IMG/VR virus record: IMGVR_UViG_3300007538_003017
Coordinates: 1-43,780 of that record
Source of the DNA: a virus
DNA length: 43,780 bases
Reading direction: 5' to 3' (one strand)
In this document: in pieces, positions 1 to 7,608 of the stretch
How positions within the stretch are numbered: position 1 is the stretch's first letter
Layout of the letters: each line of letters begins with the position of its first letter
Notes under the pieces: generated by a model
What the model was told of the DNA's origin: nothing
Seen by the model: only the letters and a program-made list of their open reading frames with translations
Database searches by the model: none
Program-made: the position numbers and the translations under genes

Positions 1-724
1 AAGTACGTCCAATATATACTACTGTCTTTACCAGATGATGATGTATGTCTAGCACAAGCGAACAGTGTTCTACAAGTTCTAGGCTTGCGTCAAGTCCCCA
101 CGACATTTCGTCATTTTCGATTGTGATTGTATTACGTGCCTCGGGTGTGAGCCTACCAAGTACGTCTTTGATACCTTGAGGACCTCTGCGACCCGAGATA
201 TGTACGTTGATCTTGAAGTCCTGAAACTGCTTACCATAGCCCATTGCACGTGCCATGTCTACGTGATACTCAAACTCTTTGATGCTGTTGTTTACGATAT
301 TATCGCTTTCAGATGCAAGAACAGTAAACTGACCCGGATGAAACGATAGCCGTACATTCTTAGCACGTGCTAGCTCACCGATTGGCGCAAACAATCGCTC
401 CATCTCGTTGATTACGTCAGGCCTCTTGTAAAAGTATGCCCAATCATCATGTGTATATGCGGTCATCATATCGCTAGTAAGACGAACCATACGCAGAGGT
501 TGGGGTAATTCTGACACTTGCTTGACTAGATTGTATGTATTAGTGATGTTTTTAGTCATCACTTCCCACATCTTTTCTTCTGCTTTGCTAGGATTGTTCT
601 TGAGCCAAGTAAGTGTAGTGCCGCCAGTGTTCAGACCCTCTACAGACACAATACCCTTCTTAGGATGTTCTTCGACCCACTTGCAAGCAAAGCCGATCCG
701 TTTTATCTCGTTATTTAAAAACAT
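1..724 (-). CDS. uvsE: UV damage endonuclease UvdE/UvsE-like (3' end outside window)
   Basis: My own reading of the minus strand gives an open frame from an ATG at 724 to the window edge, about 241 codons, so the C-terminus is missing. The N-terminus reads MFLNNEIKRIGFACKWVEEH, followed by LNTGGTTLTWLKNNP, RMVRLTSDMM, LSFHPGQFTVLASE, INVHISGRRG, TIENDEMSWGLD and VLDIHHH. These match the conserved blocks of the UvdE TIM-barrel family, whose His, Glu and Asp residues bind the metal cluster. Family members nick DNA 5' of UV photoproducts to start excision repair. No clear Shine-Dalgarno precedes this ATG, and no other in-frame start was seen nearby. It is divergent from the plus-strand gene at 763. 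T4 itself uses the unrelated DenV enzyme. Confidence 0.88.
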   Translation of the reverse strand, partial: MFLNNEIKRIGFACKWVEEHPKKGIVSVEGLNTGGTTLTWLKNNPSKAEEKMWEVMTKNITNTYNLVKQVSELPQPLRMVRLTSDMMTAYTHDDWAYFYKRPDVINEMERLFAPIGELARAKNVRLSFHPGQFTVLASESDNIVNNSIKEFEYHVDMARAMGYGKQFQDFKINVHISGRRGPQGIKDVLGRLTPEARNTITIENDEMSWGLDASLELVEHCSLVLDIHHHLVKTVVYIGRT

Positions 725-725
725 G

Positions 726-734
726 CATAAATAC
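726..734 (+). promoter_or_regulatory. T4-type late promoter CATAAATAC
   Basis: CATAAATAC lies about 30 bases upstream of the plus-strand ATG at 763. It differs by one base from the T4 late consensus TATAAATA and matches minus-strand copies near 11190 and 27255. A TATAAT at 739-744 has no matching -35 element, so the late reading is preferred. Confidence 0.6.
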
Positions 735-762
735 TCTATATAATGAGTGGAACACTAAAACT

Positions 763-2442
763 ATGGACATACGTAACATTATAGATATCTTAGCAGAGAA
801 ATCAACTGAAGTCAAGCCCAATTTACCCATTAATTTAATGGAATCTAACCCGGGCGCAACTTCAGACTTAGTTAAAGCTAACGCCCCATTCAATGCCCAT
901 GCTGAAGAAACACTAAATGGCATGGTTGATGAATTTGAGGTTCAGACACTAGATCAGTTTTTGCGTAGCAAAGGCGTGAAGCCTGATTTCGAAAAAGCCG
1001 ATAAAGAAAACGATGATGAAGATTTAAAAGAAATATGGACCAATCCTCCAAGAAGACCACCGGCTGCTAATGATCCTAAACCCGGCACATATGAATGTAC
1101 TGAGTGCTGGGGCGATGGCACTACGTTCGATGCTAATGATGAAATAATTGTATGTCCAAAGTGCGGAGGAAAAGGTTATGTCGATACTAGACGGGTAGCT
1201 GAAGAAGTTAAACATAGAAATAGCACAGAGTATGATCTTGCAACTAGAATGTTGAAGGCTAAACCGCCAGTTAAAAAAGACACTGACAAAGATGATCCAG
1301 AAGCAGATGATGTGCAACGTGAAAGAAGATGGAAAGATACTATCAAAACAGATGTAGATGAAGCATTAAAAGGCTCTTTTGTTCGTAAATTTCCAGAAAA
1401 AGAATTGACTGCTTACTTAGATCGTATCTTAAGCAAAGACAAGACCAAGCAAGACAAGTATAAGATACCTTATGTTCACAGATCAAATGTGATCCCTATC
1501 GTTGACCAAGAAGGCAACAAGTACAACTTAGATGCTCTTGCTAAAGATATCACTGAAAGACCTAAAAAAATATTAAAGCAAAACGAAAAAATGCAACATA
1601 GTGATGGTACTACAAGTATCTTCTATAATGTTGGTCTACCTGCATTGACTGGTCTTGGTTACGATGAAGCTAAGAAAGAATTTATTATTATCAATACATG
1701 CCCAGGAGCAGGCGAATGTAAGACATACTGCTACGCTATGAAGGGCGGATACGTTCAGTGGAAGTCAGTGTCATTAAGTCAGACAAGAATGTTAAACTTC
1801 TTGTATAACGACCCAAGCGGCTTCATGGAGCAATTGTCTTCTGAGATTGACGCAGAAAAACGTAAAGCAGATGCTAAAGCAGACAAGACTAAAGTAACTA
1901 TCCGCTGGCACGATGCAGGAGACTTCTTCTCACCTGAATACTTAGACATGGCTTATAAGTTAGCGGCCACTCACCCTACTGTAGACTTCTATGCTTATAC
2001 CAAGATCGCTGATGTAGCGGGTTCTACACAAAATCGTCCCCCTAACTTTATGATCAACTTCTCAATGGGCGCCAGAAAAGCAGAACAGAAGCGTGTTGAT
2101 TTCGGTACTACCAAGCACTCAACTGTTGTTCCAAGAGAATTGTTTAATGACTTGATTCAAAAAGATGGTGTCAAGTTGGTAAAGGATGCAAAAGGAAGGA
2201 TCCAATGGAACGATGAAGAAGATTGGGATACTTTCAAAGAGCGTCTAGCGGCTAAGTATTCTATCAAGCCCGAATCAATCATCAGTTATGATGAAATGAT
2301 GCAGAAACCATTAGGTGGCGCACATGCTGACGGTGATAGAACTTTTGCTAGAAACTTGTGGAACGTAGTAGTTGTTCCTGGTGACGGAGACGATTCAGCT
2401 AATCGTGCTGATGTGCTAGGCACATATCTATTGATGCACTAA
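763..2442 (+). CDS. GP88-like protein with N-terminal zinc motifs and capsid-targeting-like tag
   Basis: This 559-residue protein resembles the phage GP88 family (Mycobacterium phage gene product 88). From about residue 285 to 430 it has TSIFYNVGLPALTG, NTCPGAGECKTYCYA, then IRWHDAGDFFSPEYLDMA and VDFYAYTKIAD. The Cys cluster and the HDAGDFFSPEY block are the family signature; its biochemical role is unknown to me. Ahead of this lie two DnaJ-type zinc motifs, CTECWGDG and CPKCGGKG (about residues 107-143). The N-terminus MDIRNIIDILAE ends in LAE, which fits the T4 prohead protease cut rule [LI]-x-E, so it may be packaged in the head. It is one of only two plus-strand genes and has its own late promoter. 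Its 3' end overlaps the convergent epimerase gene by 4 bases. Confidence 0.72.
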   Translation: MDIRNIIDILAEKSTEVKPNLPINLMESNPGATSDLVKANAPFNAHAEETLNGMVDEFEVQTLDQFLRSKGVKPDFEKADKENDDEDLKEIWTNPPRRPPAANDPKPGTYECTECWGDGTTFDANDEIIVCPKCGGKGYVDTRRVAEEVKHRNSTEYDLATRMLKAKPPVKKDTDKDDPEADDVQRERRWKDTIKTDVDEALKGSFVRKFPEKELTAYLDRILSKDKTKQDKYKIPYVHRSNVIPIVDQEGNKYNLDALAKDITERPKKILKQNEKMQHSDGTTSIFYNVGLPALTGLGYDEAKKEFIIINTCPGAGECKTYCYAMKGGYVQWKSVSLSQTRMLNFLYNDPSGFMEQLSSEIDAEKRKADAKADKTKVTIRWHDAGDFFSPEYLDMAYKLAATHPTVDFYAYTKIADVAGSTQNRPPNFMINFSMGARKAEQKRVDFGTTKHSTVVPRELFNDLIQKDGVKLVKDAKGRIQWNDEEDWDTFKERLAAKYSIKPESIISYDEMMQKPLGGAHADGDRTFARNLWNVVVVPGDGDDSANRADVLGTYLLMH

Positions 2443-3320
2443 AGTTTAAGAAGGACTTCAATCGGAAAGAGGTCCTTCATATACTTTGACACACTTTCAA
2501 GTACACTAGATTCTAAATCACCTTTTCTTCTAGGTCCATATTTAATTTCAAAATCAACAAGATTGACTTCTTTAAATAGTTCAGCAATTTGTTTTACACT
2601 TCTACCTACACCGTGTCCCAAAGACTCTTTTCCATTTGCAGGCTCATCAATAGCCATCATTAATGCTTCAACAATCTCCATTACGTGTACATAGTCTCTA
2701 ATACACGTACCATCGACTGTATCATAGTCGTTACCAAAAATAGTAAACTCTTTTGAGTCAATCGCTTTCACTAAGTTATACATCAACCCATCTGGATTAG
2801 TAGCAGGAAAACCTGCACTACCAATCACGTTATAGAATCTAAAAATAGTATAATCTTTAGGTTCATGCTTAGTGCAGTATTCTACGACACAATCTTCAGC
2901 CGCACGTTTTGAAATACCATACGCACTTTCGCAACCTTCGGCAGCGCCAGTTGATGCAAAAATAAAATTATCTGTTGGAATCTTTGCTAAACAATTCATG
3001 GTTCCGTTAGTATTAGTGATGTAGTACTGAATAGGTGTTAATTCACTTTCTCCTACGTTGACAAGAGCCGCCAAATGAATTACTGCATCGAACTTCATAC
3101 CAGAGACAAAGTTTTCTGAATAAAATAATGCTATTTTATTATTGATATCTTGCAACATAAAATTGAAGGAGTACTCTGGATTTTGGCGAAGAAATGTGTC
3201 AAACTCTGCGTTAGGTCGATTCTTATCCAACCCATATACTTCATATCCAGACTTTAAAAGTTTTGCACAAAGATGCGATCCGATATAGCCTGAACTACCT
3301 GTTACTAATATTTTCTTCAT
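2439..3320 (-). CDS. galE: NAD-dependent sugar epimerase (UDP-glucose 4-epimerase-like)
   Basis: This is a 293-residue short-chain dehydrogenase of the extended, nucleotide-sugar type. The N-terminal Rossmann motif is TGSSGYIGSHL (GxxGxxG), then AVIHLAALVNV, a FASTGA strand and the catalytic YGISK (YxxxK). The block IRDYVHVMEIVEAL is typical of GalE. The family interconverts UDP-glucose and UDP-galactose in the cytosol. At 293 residues it is shorter than bacterial GalE (about 340), so the exact substrate is uncertain. It abuts the glycosyltransferase upstream (shared base at 3320) and probably shares its promoter. The pair suggests production and use of a nucleotide sugar to decorate DNA, virion or host surface; which of these is unknown. 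Confidence 0.8.
   Translation of the reverse strand: MKKILVTGSSGYIGSHLCAKLLKSGYEVYGLDKNRPNAEFDTFLRQNPEYSFNFMLQDINNKIALFYSENFVSGMKFDAVIHLAALVNVGESELTPIQYYITNTNGTMNCLAKIPTDNFIFASTGAAEGCESAYGISKRAAEDCVVEYCTKHEPKDYTIFRFYNVIGSAGFPATNPDGLMYNLVKAIDSKEFTIFGNDYDTVDGTCIRDYVHVMEIVEALMMAIDEPANGKESLGHGVGRSVKQIAELFKEVNLVDFEIKYGPRRKGDLESSVLESVSKYMKDLFPIEVLLKL
2450..2478 (+). other. Inverted repeat at convergent gene ends, possible weak terminator
   Basis: GAAGGAC at 2450-2456 pairs with GTCCTTC at 2472-2478 around a 15-base loop, just after the plus-strand stop and inside the 3' end of the convergent epimerase. No T-run follows, so a standard intrinsic terminator is not supported. Confidence 0.25.
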
Positions 3321-4681
3321 TATAATCCCTCAAATAAGCCAGCGGCTTGTGTAGTTGATACGGTATCCACAGGGACAAAAGTATCATCTGTTGTTAACCA
3401 TGTATCTGTGTCAGTATAGATAACACGAAATTTGTGTTTATTGGATAAAACGCTTCTGATATCATCGATACATAATACACTTCTATTTAGGTTAGTTATA
3501 TAATCTGCATAACTAATTGTATCGTGTTTTAGAATCCCGGCAGTGCTAGACTTAGATTGTTTAGATTTAAAGTCGTCAAAACACAGCATCCATTCGCTAG
3601 CAATTCTGTTTTCTCTTTTTTGATAGTATGATAATGCACCCAGATCATAATAACTTTGTGCAGTCTCAAATTGTTCATACAAGCCAGTGATAACATCACT
3701 TGCTTCTTTCTTATCCACAGCAAAAAAGTATTCAGGGTTAAAGTTGTTTGTCCAGCGCATATCTTTATAACATACAGTTGGTAGCTGGATATGCTGTTCT
3801 AAGAATGCGATCCCATAACTTTCAACTGTACTAGGATTGAATGCAACTCTAGCACTAGTGATAAAGTTTACTTTTTCTTGTCCAATGATACTAGTTTTGA
3901 TCTCATAAGGTACGCCGATCTCTTTTAATTCTGCTTCAAACTTCTTTGCCCCGTTAGCGTTAGTCATAACTTTAGCAGGAAGTTTGGTTGCCCTGATCAT
4001 TGCTAAAAAGTCTTCAGGACCTTTACCTTCTTCCCATCTACCGATAAACAATACACCTTCTCTTGCTTTGTGATGTTCCGTTAAAAGGTCGGGTTCGGGT
4101 AATGGAATAGGAAGTTCAAAGACAGGTTGATTCAATTTGCCAGACAAAATTTGTCGATTAAAGTTACTTTGAGTACCAATAACCATATTAGACAGCATCA
4201 TCTGAATACGCATAGATTCATTTACGTTGTCTAAGAAAGGATTTTTAGAGTCAGGAAAAATCTGACTTTCTAAGTGCGTATAATTAATAACCTGTACACA
4301 ATCTTCTAAGCCCATTTCAGATAATAGCCTAGAAGTCTCGTATGTGTTGCAGATTATGCTGTCATAGATATTAGTGTTAAATGCTTTGATAATAGCATTT
4401 CTAAAATTTACCATGCGCTCCAAACAATAACTATCCCCATACATAAAGATACCTTGATGGGTAGTGTATGATAGAGATTGATCTGGATAGATGAATCTAG
4501 CCCCTTCGTTAATCAGGGTCTTTGTAAATTCAGTTGGTTTATCAAACTTGTCAGTAATAATATCAACCTTGACATTATTTTCTTTCATAAGTTTTACAAA
4601 ACTAAGCGCCATCTGTCCTATCCCACCATGTGGAATAAGATGCTGATATGACATTAAGAATGCAACACGTTTGTTATACAT
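3320..4681 (-). CDS. GT-B fold glycosyltransferase (group 1-like)
   Basis: This 453-residue protein begins VAFLMSYQHLIPHGGIGQMA, the N-terminal Gly-rich loop of GT-B enzymes. The C-terminal half has VLFIGRWEEGKGPEDFLAMI and AFNPSTVESYGIAFLEQ, the donor-binding region with the ExxG-like segment of group 1 transferases. The GRWEEGKG block is loosely like T4 alpha-glucosyltransferase, but no specific assignment to DNA glucosylation can be made. It is the first gene after a near-perfect sigma70 promoter at 4703-4731 and is followed directly by an epimerase, so early expression with sugar supply is likely. The last 80 residues are outside the recognised fold. Confidence 0.75.
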   Translation of the reverse strand: MYNKRVAFLMSYQHLIPHGGIGQMALSFVKLMKENNVKVDIITDKFDKPTEFTKTLINEGARFIYPDQSLSYTTHQGIFMYGDSYCLERMVNFRNAIIKAFNTNIYDSIICNTYETSRLLSEMGLEDCVQVINYTHLESQIFPDSKNPFLDNVNESMRIQMMLSNMVIGTQSNFNRQILSGKLNQPVFELPIPLPEPDLLTEHHKAREGVLFIGRWEEGKGPEDFLAMIRATKLPAKVMTNANGAKKFEAELKEIGVPYEIKTSIIGQEKVNFITSARVAFNPSTVESYGIAFLEQHIQLPTVCYKDMRWTNNFNPEYFFAVDKKEASDVITGLYEQFETAQSYYDLGALSYYQKRENRIASEWMLCFDDFKSKQSKSSTAGILKHDTISYADYITNLNRSVLCIDDIRSVLSNKHKFRVIYTDTDTWLTTDDTFVPVDTVSTTQAAGLFEGL

Positions 4682-4702
4682 ATAGATATACCTGTTCTAT
4701 AT

Positions 4703-4731
4703 ATTATATAAAAAGTGGAAGGCTTTGTCAA
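4703..4731 (-). promoter_or_regulatory. Consensus sigma70 promoter (TTGACA-N17-TATAAT)
   Basis: On the minus strand TTGACA (4731-4726) is separated by exactly 17 bases from TATAAT (4708-4703). The predicted start is about 15 bases upstream of the glycosyltransferase ATG at 4681. A perfect consensus suggests a strong promoter read by unmodified host polymerase early in infection. Confidence 0.82.
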
Positions 4732-4749
4732 GCCCTCTCACTATAAATT

Positions 4750-4764
4750 GGTAAATGATTTACC
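4750..4764 (-). other. Perfect 7-bp inverted repeat at gene end
   Basis: GGTAAAT-G-ATTTACC spans the stop codon of the 4760-5005 gene and precedes the sigma70 promoter. In RNA it could form a 6-bp hairpin with a 3-base loop. It has no T-run, so it is a weak terminator candidate or an operator. Confidence 0.3.
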
Positions 4765-5005
4765 CTAACGTTACAGTTTTTGTGATTTTTTTACCGTCTA
4801 CTGATAACTCTTTAAGGTGATTTAACTTAACACCTCTACGTTCTAATTCATTGATGCATTTTGCTCTACGTTTTGGAAGAGCATTACCGCTATTAATATA
4901 TTCTAGTAACGCATCTTTGGTCATCATCTTAATATAATAATGGGTAGTCTGTCTAGGCTGACCCTTTACTTTGTAACTTTCGGTTGGTCTAAATTTAACT
5001 GGCAT
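4760..5005 (-). CDS. Small conserved-type phage protein, unknown function
   Basis: An 81-residue basic protein starting MPVKFRPTESYKVKGQPR. The ATG at 5005 is preferred over an in-frame ATG 19 codons upstream because AAGGAGAT sits just before it and the longer start would lie deep inside iscU. It overlaps the iscU stop by 11 bases, suggesting translational coupling. The segment ALLEYINSGNALPKRRAKCI followed by NELERRGVKL looks helical and basic. I do not recognise a family. Confidence 0.65.
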   Translation of the reverse strand: MPVKFRPTESYKVKGQPRQTTHYYIKMMTKDALLEYINSGNALPKRRAKCINELERRGVKLNHLKELSVDGKKITKTVTLG

Positions 5006-5471
5006 TATTATCTCCTTGTTCGCCGGGTTCCTGTATTTGGTAGAACTTACTGTTATGCCCAATCATACTTGAAGCATCTTTCTTTTCTTCCCAATTTTTT
5101 ATTGCTTGTCTAATACTGTCTTCTGCCAATACTGAACAATGGATCTTAATAGCCGGTAACTCTAATGCTTCTGCAATATCCCTGTCTTTAATAAGTTTTG
5201 CTTCATCAATCGTTTTCCCTTTAAGCATATCAACAAACATCGTTGAACTTGCTATTGCACTACCACATCCATATGTCTTAAATTTGACATCAACTATTCT
5301 TTCTTCTTCATCTAATTTTAGTTGAAGTTTCATAACGTCACCACATGCGGGTGCGCCTGTCATTCCTGTTGCTACATCTGGATCATTCGGATCAAATCTA
5401 CCAACTGAAAATTTTTCTGGGTTGTTTAATACTCCCTCGAATCTCTCTACTACCTTCTTACTGTATGCCAT
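4995..5471 (-). CDS. iscU: Iron-sulfur cluster scaffold protein IscU
   Basis: The 158-residue product is close to bacterial IscU along its whole length. The scaffold ligands are present: Cys43 and Asp45 in GAPACGDVMKLQ, Cys69 in TYGCGSAIASS, and His111-Cys112 in KIHCSVLAED. The HscA-recognition motif, LPPVK in E. coli, reads LPAIK here. A roughly 25-residue C-terminal extension follows the IscU fold. The start MAYSKKVVE at 5471 matches the normal IscU start; an upstream ATG at 5510 would add 13 residues with no homology and lengthen the overlap. It assembles [2Fe-2S] and [4Fe-4S] clusters with a cysteine desulfurase, which would have to come from the host. Phage QueE, a radical SAM enzyme encoded nearby, is a plausible client. 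Confidence 0.93.
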   Translation of the reverse strand: MAYSKKVVERFEGVLNNPEKFSVGRFDPNDPDVATGMTGAPACGDVMKLQLKLDEEERIVDVKFKTYGCGSAIASSTMFVDMLKGKTIDEAKLIKDRDIAEALELPAIKIHCSVLAEDSIRQAIKNWEEKKDASSMIGHNSKFYQIQEPGEQGDNNAS

Positions 5472-5679
5472 TGTTAAAATACTTGTATAGCACAGATAAC
5501 TTATCGTCATACTCTGCTATAAGACCCAACTCTTTATCGATTGAGTCCATTAAGTCTGGGTGTTCTGCGACGCCAACTGCATTGTTTAACATAACTTCTA
5601 TGTTGACTTTATGTTTCTTTATACATCCTTGAAAATGGGCGATACTTGCGTCTATCAATTCTTGTCGTAAATCACTCAT
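5458..5679 (-). CDS. Small acidic helical phage protein, unknown function
   Basis: A 73-residue protein from MSDLRQELIDASIAHFQGC; the ATG at 5679 follows GGAGAAA and is better than one 7 codons upstream. It is predicted helical, with the conserved-looking segment GVAEHPDLMDSIDKELG. It resembles small proteins of unknown function that I recall from T4-like marine phages, but no family name can be given. It overlaps iscU by 14 bases and lies just downstream of a late-type element at 5701. Confidence 0.65.
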   Translation of the reverse strand: MSDLRQELIDASIAHFQGCIKKHKVNIEVMLNNAVGVAEHPDLMDSIDKELGLIAEYDDKLSVLYKYFNNGIQ

Positions 5680-5700
5680 AATTATTTTTCTCCTTAGCAC

Positions 5701-5708
5701 TATTTATT
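5701..5708 (-). promoter_or_regulatory. Late-type promoter element AATAAATA
   Basis: The minus strand reads TAATAAATAG about 22 bases upstream of the ATG at 5679, in the short gap after the preceding gene. It matches the NATAAATA late motif, though the flanking bases fit less well than at other sites. Confidence 0.4.
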
Positions 5709-5725
5709 AGATTTATGTACCCCAT

Positions 5726-5962
5726 TCATACTTTTCCTTTAATTTTAAGTTTTAGGTATTCATGCTTATGATACCAACGATGCTCCCATACGGGGTCACC
5801 GGGTCCAGTCCACATTGCGGACCTTCTTATGGCTTTTCTAAGCCATAATACTCTGTTACTCTCGTAACATCTGCGAGGGAGCCATGAGATCCGTTCAGTA
5901 GCTCCCACACAATGACCATTAAACGTATCAAAATTCCCTATCTTCTCTGAATAAAAGGGCAT
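5726..5962 (-). CDS. Small Trp/Arg-rich protein, unknown function
   Basis: A 78-residue protein from MPFYSEKIGNFDTFNGHC. The ATG at 5962 overlaps the queE stop as TAATG, typical of coupled translation; an ATG four codons upstream is possible. It contains ERISWLPRRC, VLWLRKAIRR and MWTGPGDPVWEHRWYHKHEY, unusually rich in Trp and Arg. No known domain was recognised. Its position directly after queE in the same transcript is the only functional hint. A second frame at its 3' end reads KYEWGT-stop, echoing the NEWGT-stop end of QueE. Confidence 0.6.
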   Translation of the reverse strand: MPFYSEKIGNFDTFNGHCVGATERISWLPRRCYESNRVLWLRKAIRRSAMWTGPGDPVWEHRWYHKHEYLKLKIKGKV

Positions 5963-6813
5963 TAAGTACCCCATTCATTCTTGAATAAAGGAACTTGCAA
6001 TCTGTCGCTATAACGCAAACCGTTCTGCATAGCCAAGTCTGCTACTCGTCTATTGTTCATAGCGTATACGCTCTCTACACCGCCCACTGGCATCAGATAA
6101 ACATGCCCTGTGAACCCTGCATCACGATACTCTTTGATAGCCCGTTGTGCATCCGCAAAGTCTTGTTCAGTTGCAATCACAAACTTAAGATATACTGTAC
6201 CAGATTCTTGATATGCATCTACTACTTCAGGCTTGATTGCTTTCTCCCACTTCTCACCAGAGCAAGGAAGTTTAGCACTAACACTGAATGTGATCTCTCT
6301 ATCTTTTGTACTAGAATACTTCCAGAAGATAAGATACTCTGCTAGTTCATCTTTGATCTTTTGAGTTCCGTTAGTCTCAAACGTGATTTCTCTCAAGTTA
6401 GCCATTAATGGATTATCTAGTAGATCAGGATAACTACGTTGCCAACCTAATAGAGGTTCACCGCCTGTGATCACTAGATGTTCATCACGCCACTCTTTAT
6501 ATGGAAGCAGTTCTACGATAGCTTCTGCTAGTGCATCGGTTTCTAGCTTAGGACTCAAATGTCTAAATCGTCTGTCCCAGCTAGCGTAACTGTCGCATCC
6601 TGTACTGACTAGCGGAAGCTCTTTATATGTCTTATATTTTGAACTATCAACTGCTATAATGTTTCTTTCATTAGACAATTCACCTGCAGGCATACCAAAA
6701 CCGTCGCAAGTAAAGTTGCAACCAAATGTCCTCAAAAAGATTGAGGGAACGCCCATGTATCTGCCTTCCCCCTGAATGCTGTAAAACAATTCTGAAACTT
6801 TTATACTAGCCAT
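5962..6813 (-). CDS. queE: 7-carboxy-7-deazaguanine synthase QueE (radical SAM), variant cluster loop
   Basis: This 283-residue protein starts with the QueE signature FYSIQGEGRYMGVPSIFLRT. The radical SAM Cys residues are Cys32 and Cys36 (GCNFTC) and Cys73 (TGCDSYASWD), giving CX3CX36C rather than the usual CX3CX2C; the insert lies inside the cluster loop. LVITGGEPLLGWQRSYPDLL is the SAM-binding GGEP block. QueE converts 6-carboxytetrahydropterin to 7-carboxy-7-deazaguanine with a [4Fe-4S] cluster, SAM and Mg2+. FolE and QueD, the preceding steps, are encoded upstream. A sigma70-type promoter lies at 6842-6870. Cluster-loop variants are known in QueE enzymes, so activity is expected but untested. 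Confidence 0.88.
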   Translation of the reverse strand: MASIKVSELFYSIQGEGRYMGVPSIFLRTFGCNFTCDGFGMPAGELSNERNIIAVDSSKYKTYKELPLVSTGCDSYASWDRRFRHLSPKLETDALAEAIVELLPYKEWRDEHLVITGGEPLLGWQRSYPDLLDNPLMANLREITFETNGTQKIKDELAEYLIFWKYSSTKDREITFSVSAKLPCSGEKWEKAIKPEVVDAYQESGTVYLKFVIATEQDFADAQRAIKEYRDAGFTGHVYLMPVGGVESVYAMNNRRVADLAMQNGLRYSDRLQVPLFKNEWGT

Positions 6814-6841
6814 CTACACTCTCATTAATGTTATATTAGCT

Positions 6842-6870
6842 ATTTTACTAACTAATGGTAACAAAGTCAA
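6842..6870 (-). promoter_or_regulatory. Sigma70-type promoter (TTGACT-N17-TAAAAT)
   Basis: On the minus strand TTGACT (6870-6865) and TAAAAT (6847-6842) are 17 bases apart in the intergenic gap before queE. It is one mismatch from consensus in each hexamer. Confidence 0.65.
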
Positions 6871-6871
6871 G

Positions 6872-7426
6872 TTAATCTTCCCACCAATTTTCCCAAGGAA
6901 AATCTATCCAAATATGAGGATCTTCAAACTTGTTGATAGACATACCTGAATAATTCACATCAGCAAACTCAGAATTCTCGTTGTTTACTAGCACAGCAAA
7001 TCTAGTAGTCTTACCCCATACACTTTCCCATGCATGTTTTTCTTTGGGACAGCAACTAGTTTCCCAGTCTTTCTTGATCCAATTAAAAGTAGTACCAGAG
7101 TCATTGATGTCATCTACGATAAGTATCTTTTTTCTAGCACTTAGATCCCATCTGCTTTTTATGAGTTTTTGTACGTCAATGCTTACGTAACCAAATGCAT
7201 CTTCAGACATCCAGCAGTTAGTCTCGCTCTCGTTACCGTCACGTAGACTTACTTTAAGTGTCTCCATAGGCACGTTAAGATAATGTGATAGCATTGTTGC
7301 AGGAAGCAAGCCCCCTCTAGTCAAACCTACGATATAGTCAGGCTTGAAACCATCTTGGTACAGTTGTCTAATAATCGCATGAACGCAATTACGTACATCA
7401 TTATTAGACAGTTTGATCTTGTTCAC
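6872..7426 (-). CDS. Purine-type phosphoribosyltransferase
   Basis: A 184-residue type I phosphoribosyltransferase. The PRPP-binding loop is ILIVDDINDSGTTF (hydrophobics, DD, SGTT) and the N-terminal region has YIVGLTRGGLLPATMLSHYL, the PPi-loop segment seen in Gpt/Hpt-type enzymes. These enzymes join a purine base to PRPP to make a nucleotide. The base cannot be deduced. Given the nearby 7-deazaguanine genes and a GMP reductase, guanine, xanthine or hypoxanthine salvage is possible; use of a deazapurine is speculation. It overlaps the upstream small gene by 23 bases. Confidence 0.82.
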   Translation of the reverse strand: MNKIKLSNNDVRNCVHAIIRQLYQDGFKPDYIVGLTRGGLLPATMLSHYLNVPMETLKVSLRDGNESETNCWMSEDAFGYVSIDVQKLIKSRWDLSARKKILIVDDINDSGTTFNWIKKDWETSCCPKEKHAWESVWGKTTRFAVLVNNENSEFADVNYSGMSINKFEDPHIWIDFPWENWWED

Positions 7427-7607
7427 CTTCTCCCCCTACGGACTTGATAACACCAGTCAGCCAATTTTCTTCAACATCATCTGCATAATTTTTAGACTTT
7501 CCGGGAAGCTGGCGAGTCTCAATTAACTTACCATCTTCCCACAAGTCTACTACATACATCTGTTCAATACGAACATTTGCTTTTCTGTTTTCTAAAAAAC
7601 GTGCCAC
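7404..7607 (-). CDS. Small hypothetical protein
   Basis: A 67-residue protein starting at a GTG (GTGGCACGT, MARFLENRKANVR) one base after the upstream stop. It contains VRIEQMYVVDLWEDGKLIE and a C-terminal acidic tail. Its reading frame is sandwiched between close-packed genes of the same strand and overlaps the phosphoribosyltransferase start. No domain recognised. Confidence 0.55.
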   Translation of the reverse strand: MARFLENRKANVRIEQMYVVDLWEDGKLIETRQLPGKSKNYADDVEENWLTGVIKSVGGEGEQDQTV

Positions 7608-7608
7608 G

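Noticed and set aside
711-923. Minus-strand 70-residue frame overlapping the start of the GP88-like gene
   Set aside because: It lies antisense to a well-supported gene and its C-terminal end overlaps the UvdE start in another frame; no homology.
6872-7426. Phosphoribosyltransferase considered as a replacement for QueC
   Set aside because: It has the PRPP loop and no ATP-pyrophosphatase SGGxDS motif; it cannot be called a nitrile-forming enzyme.
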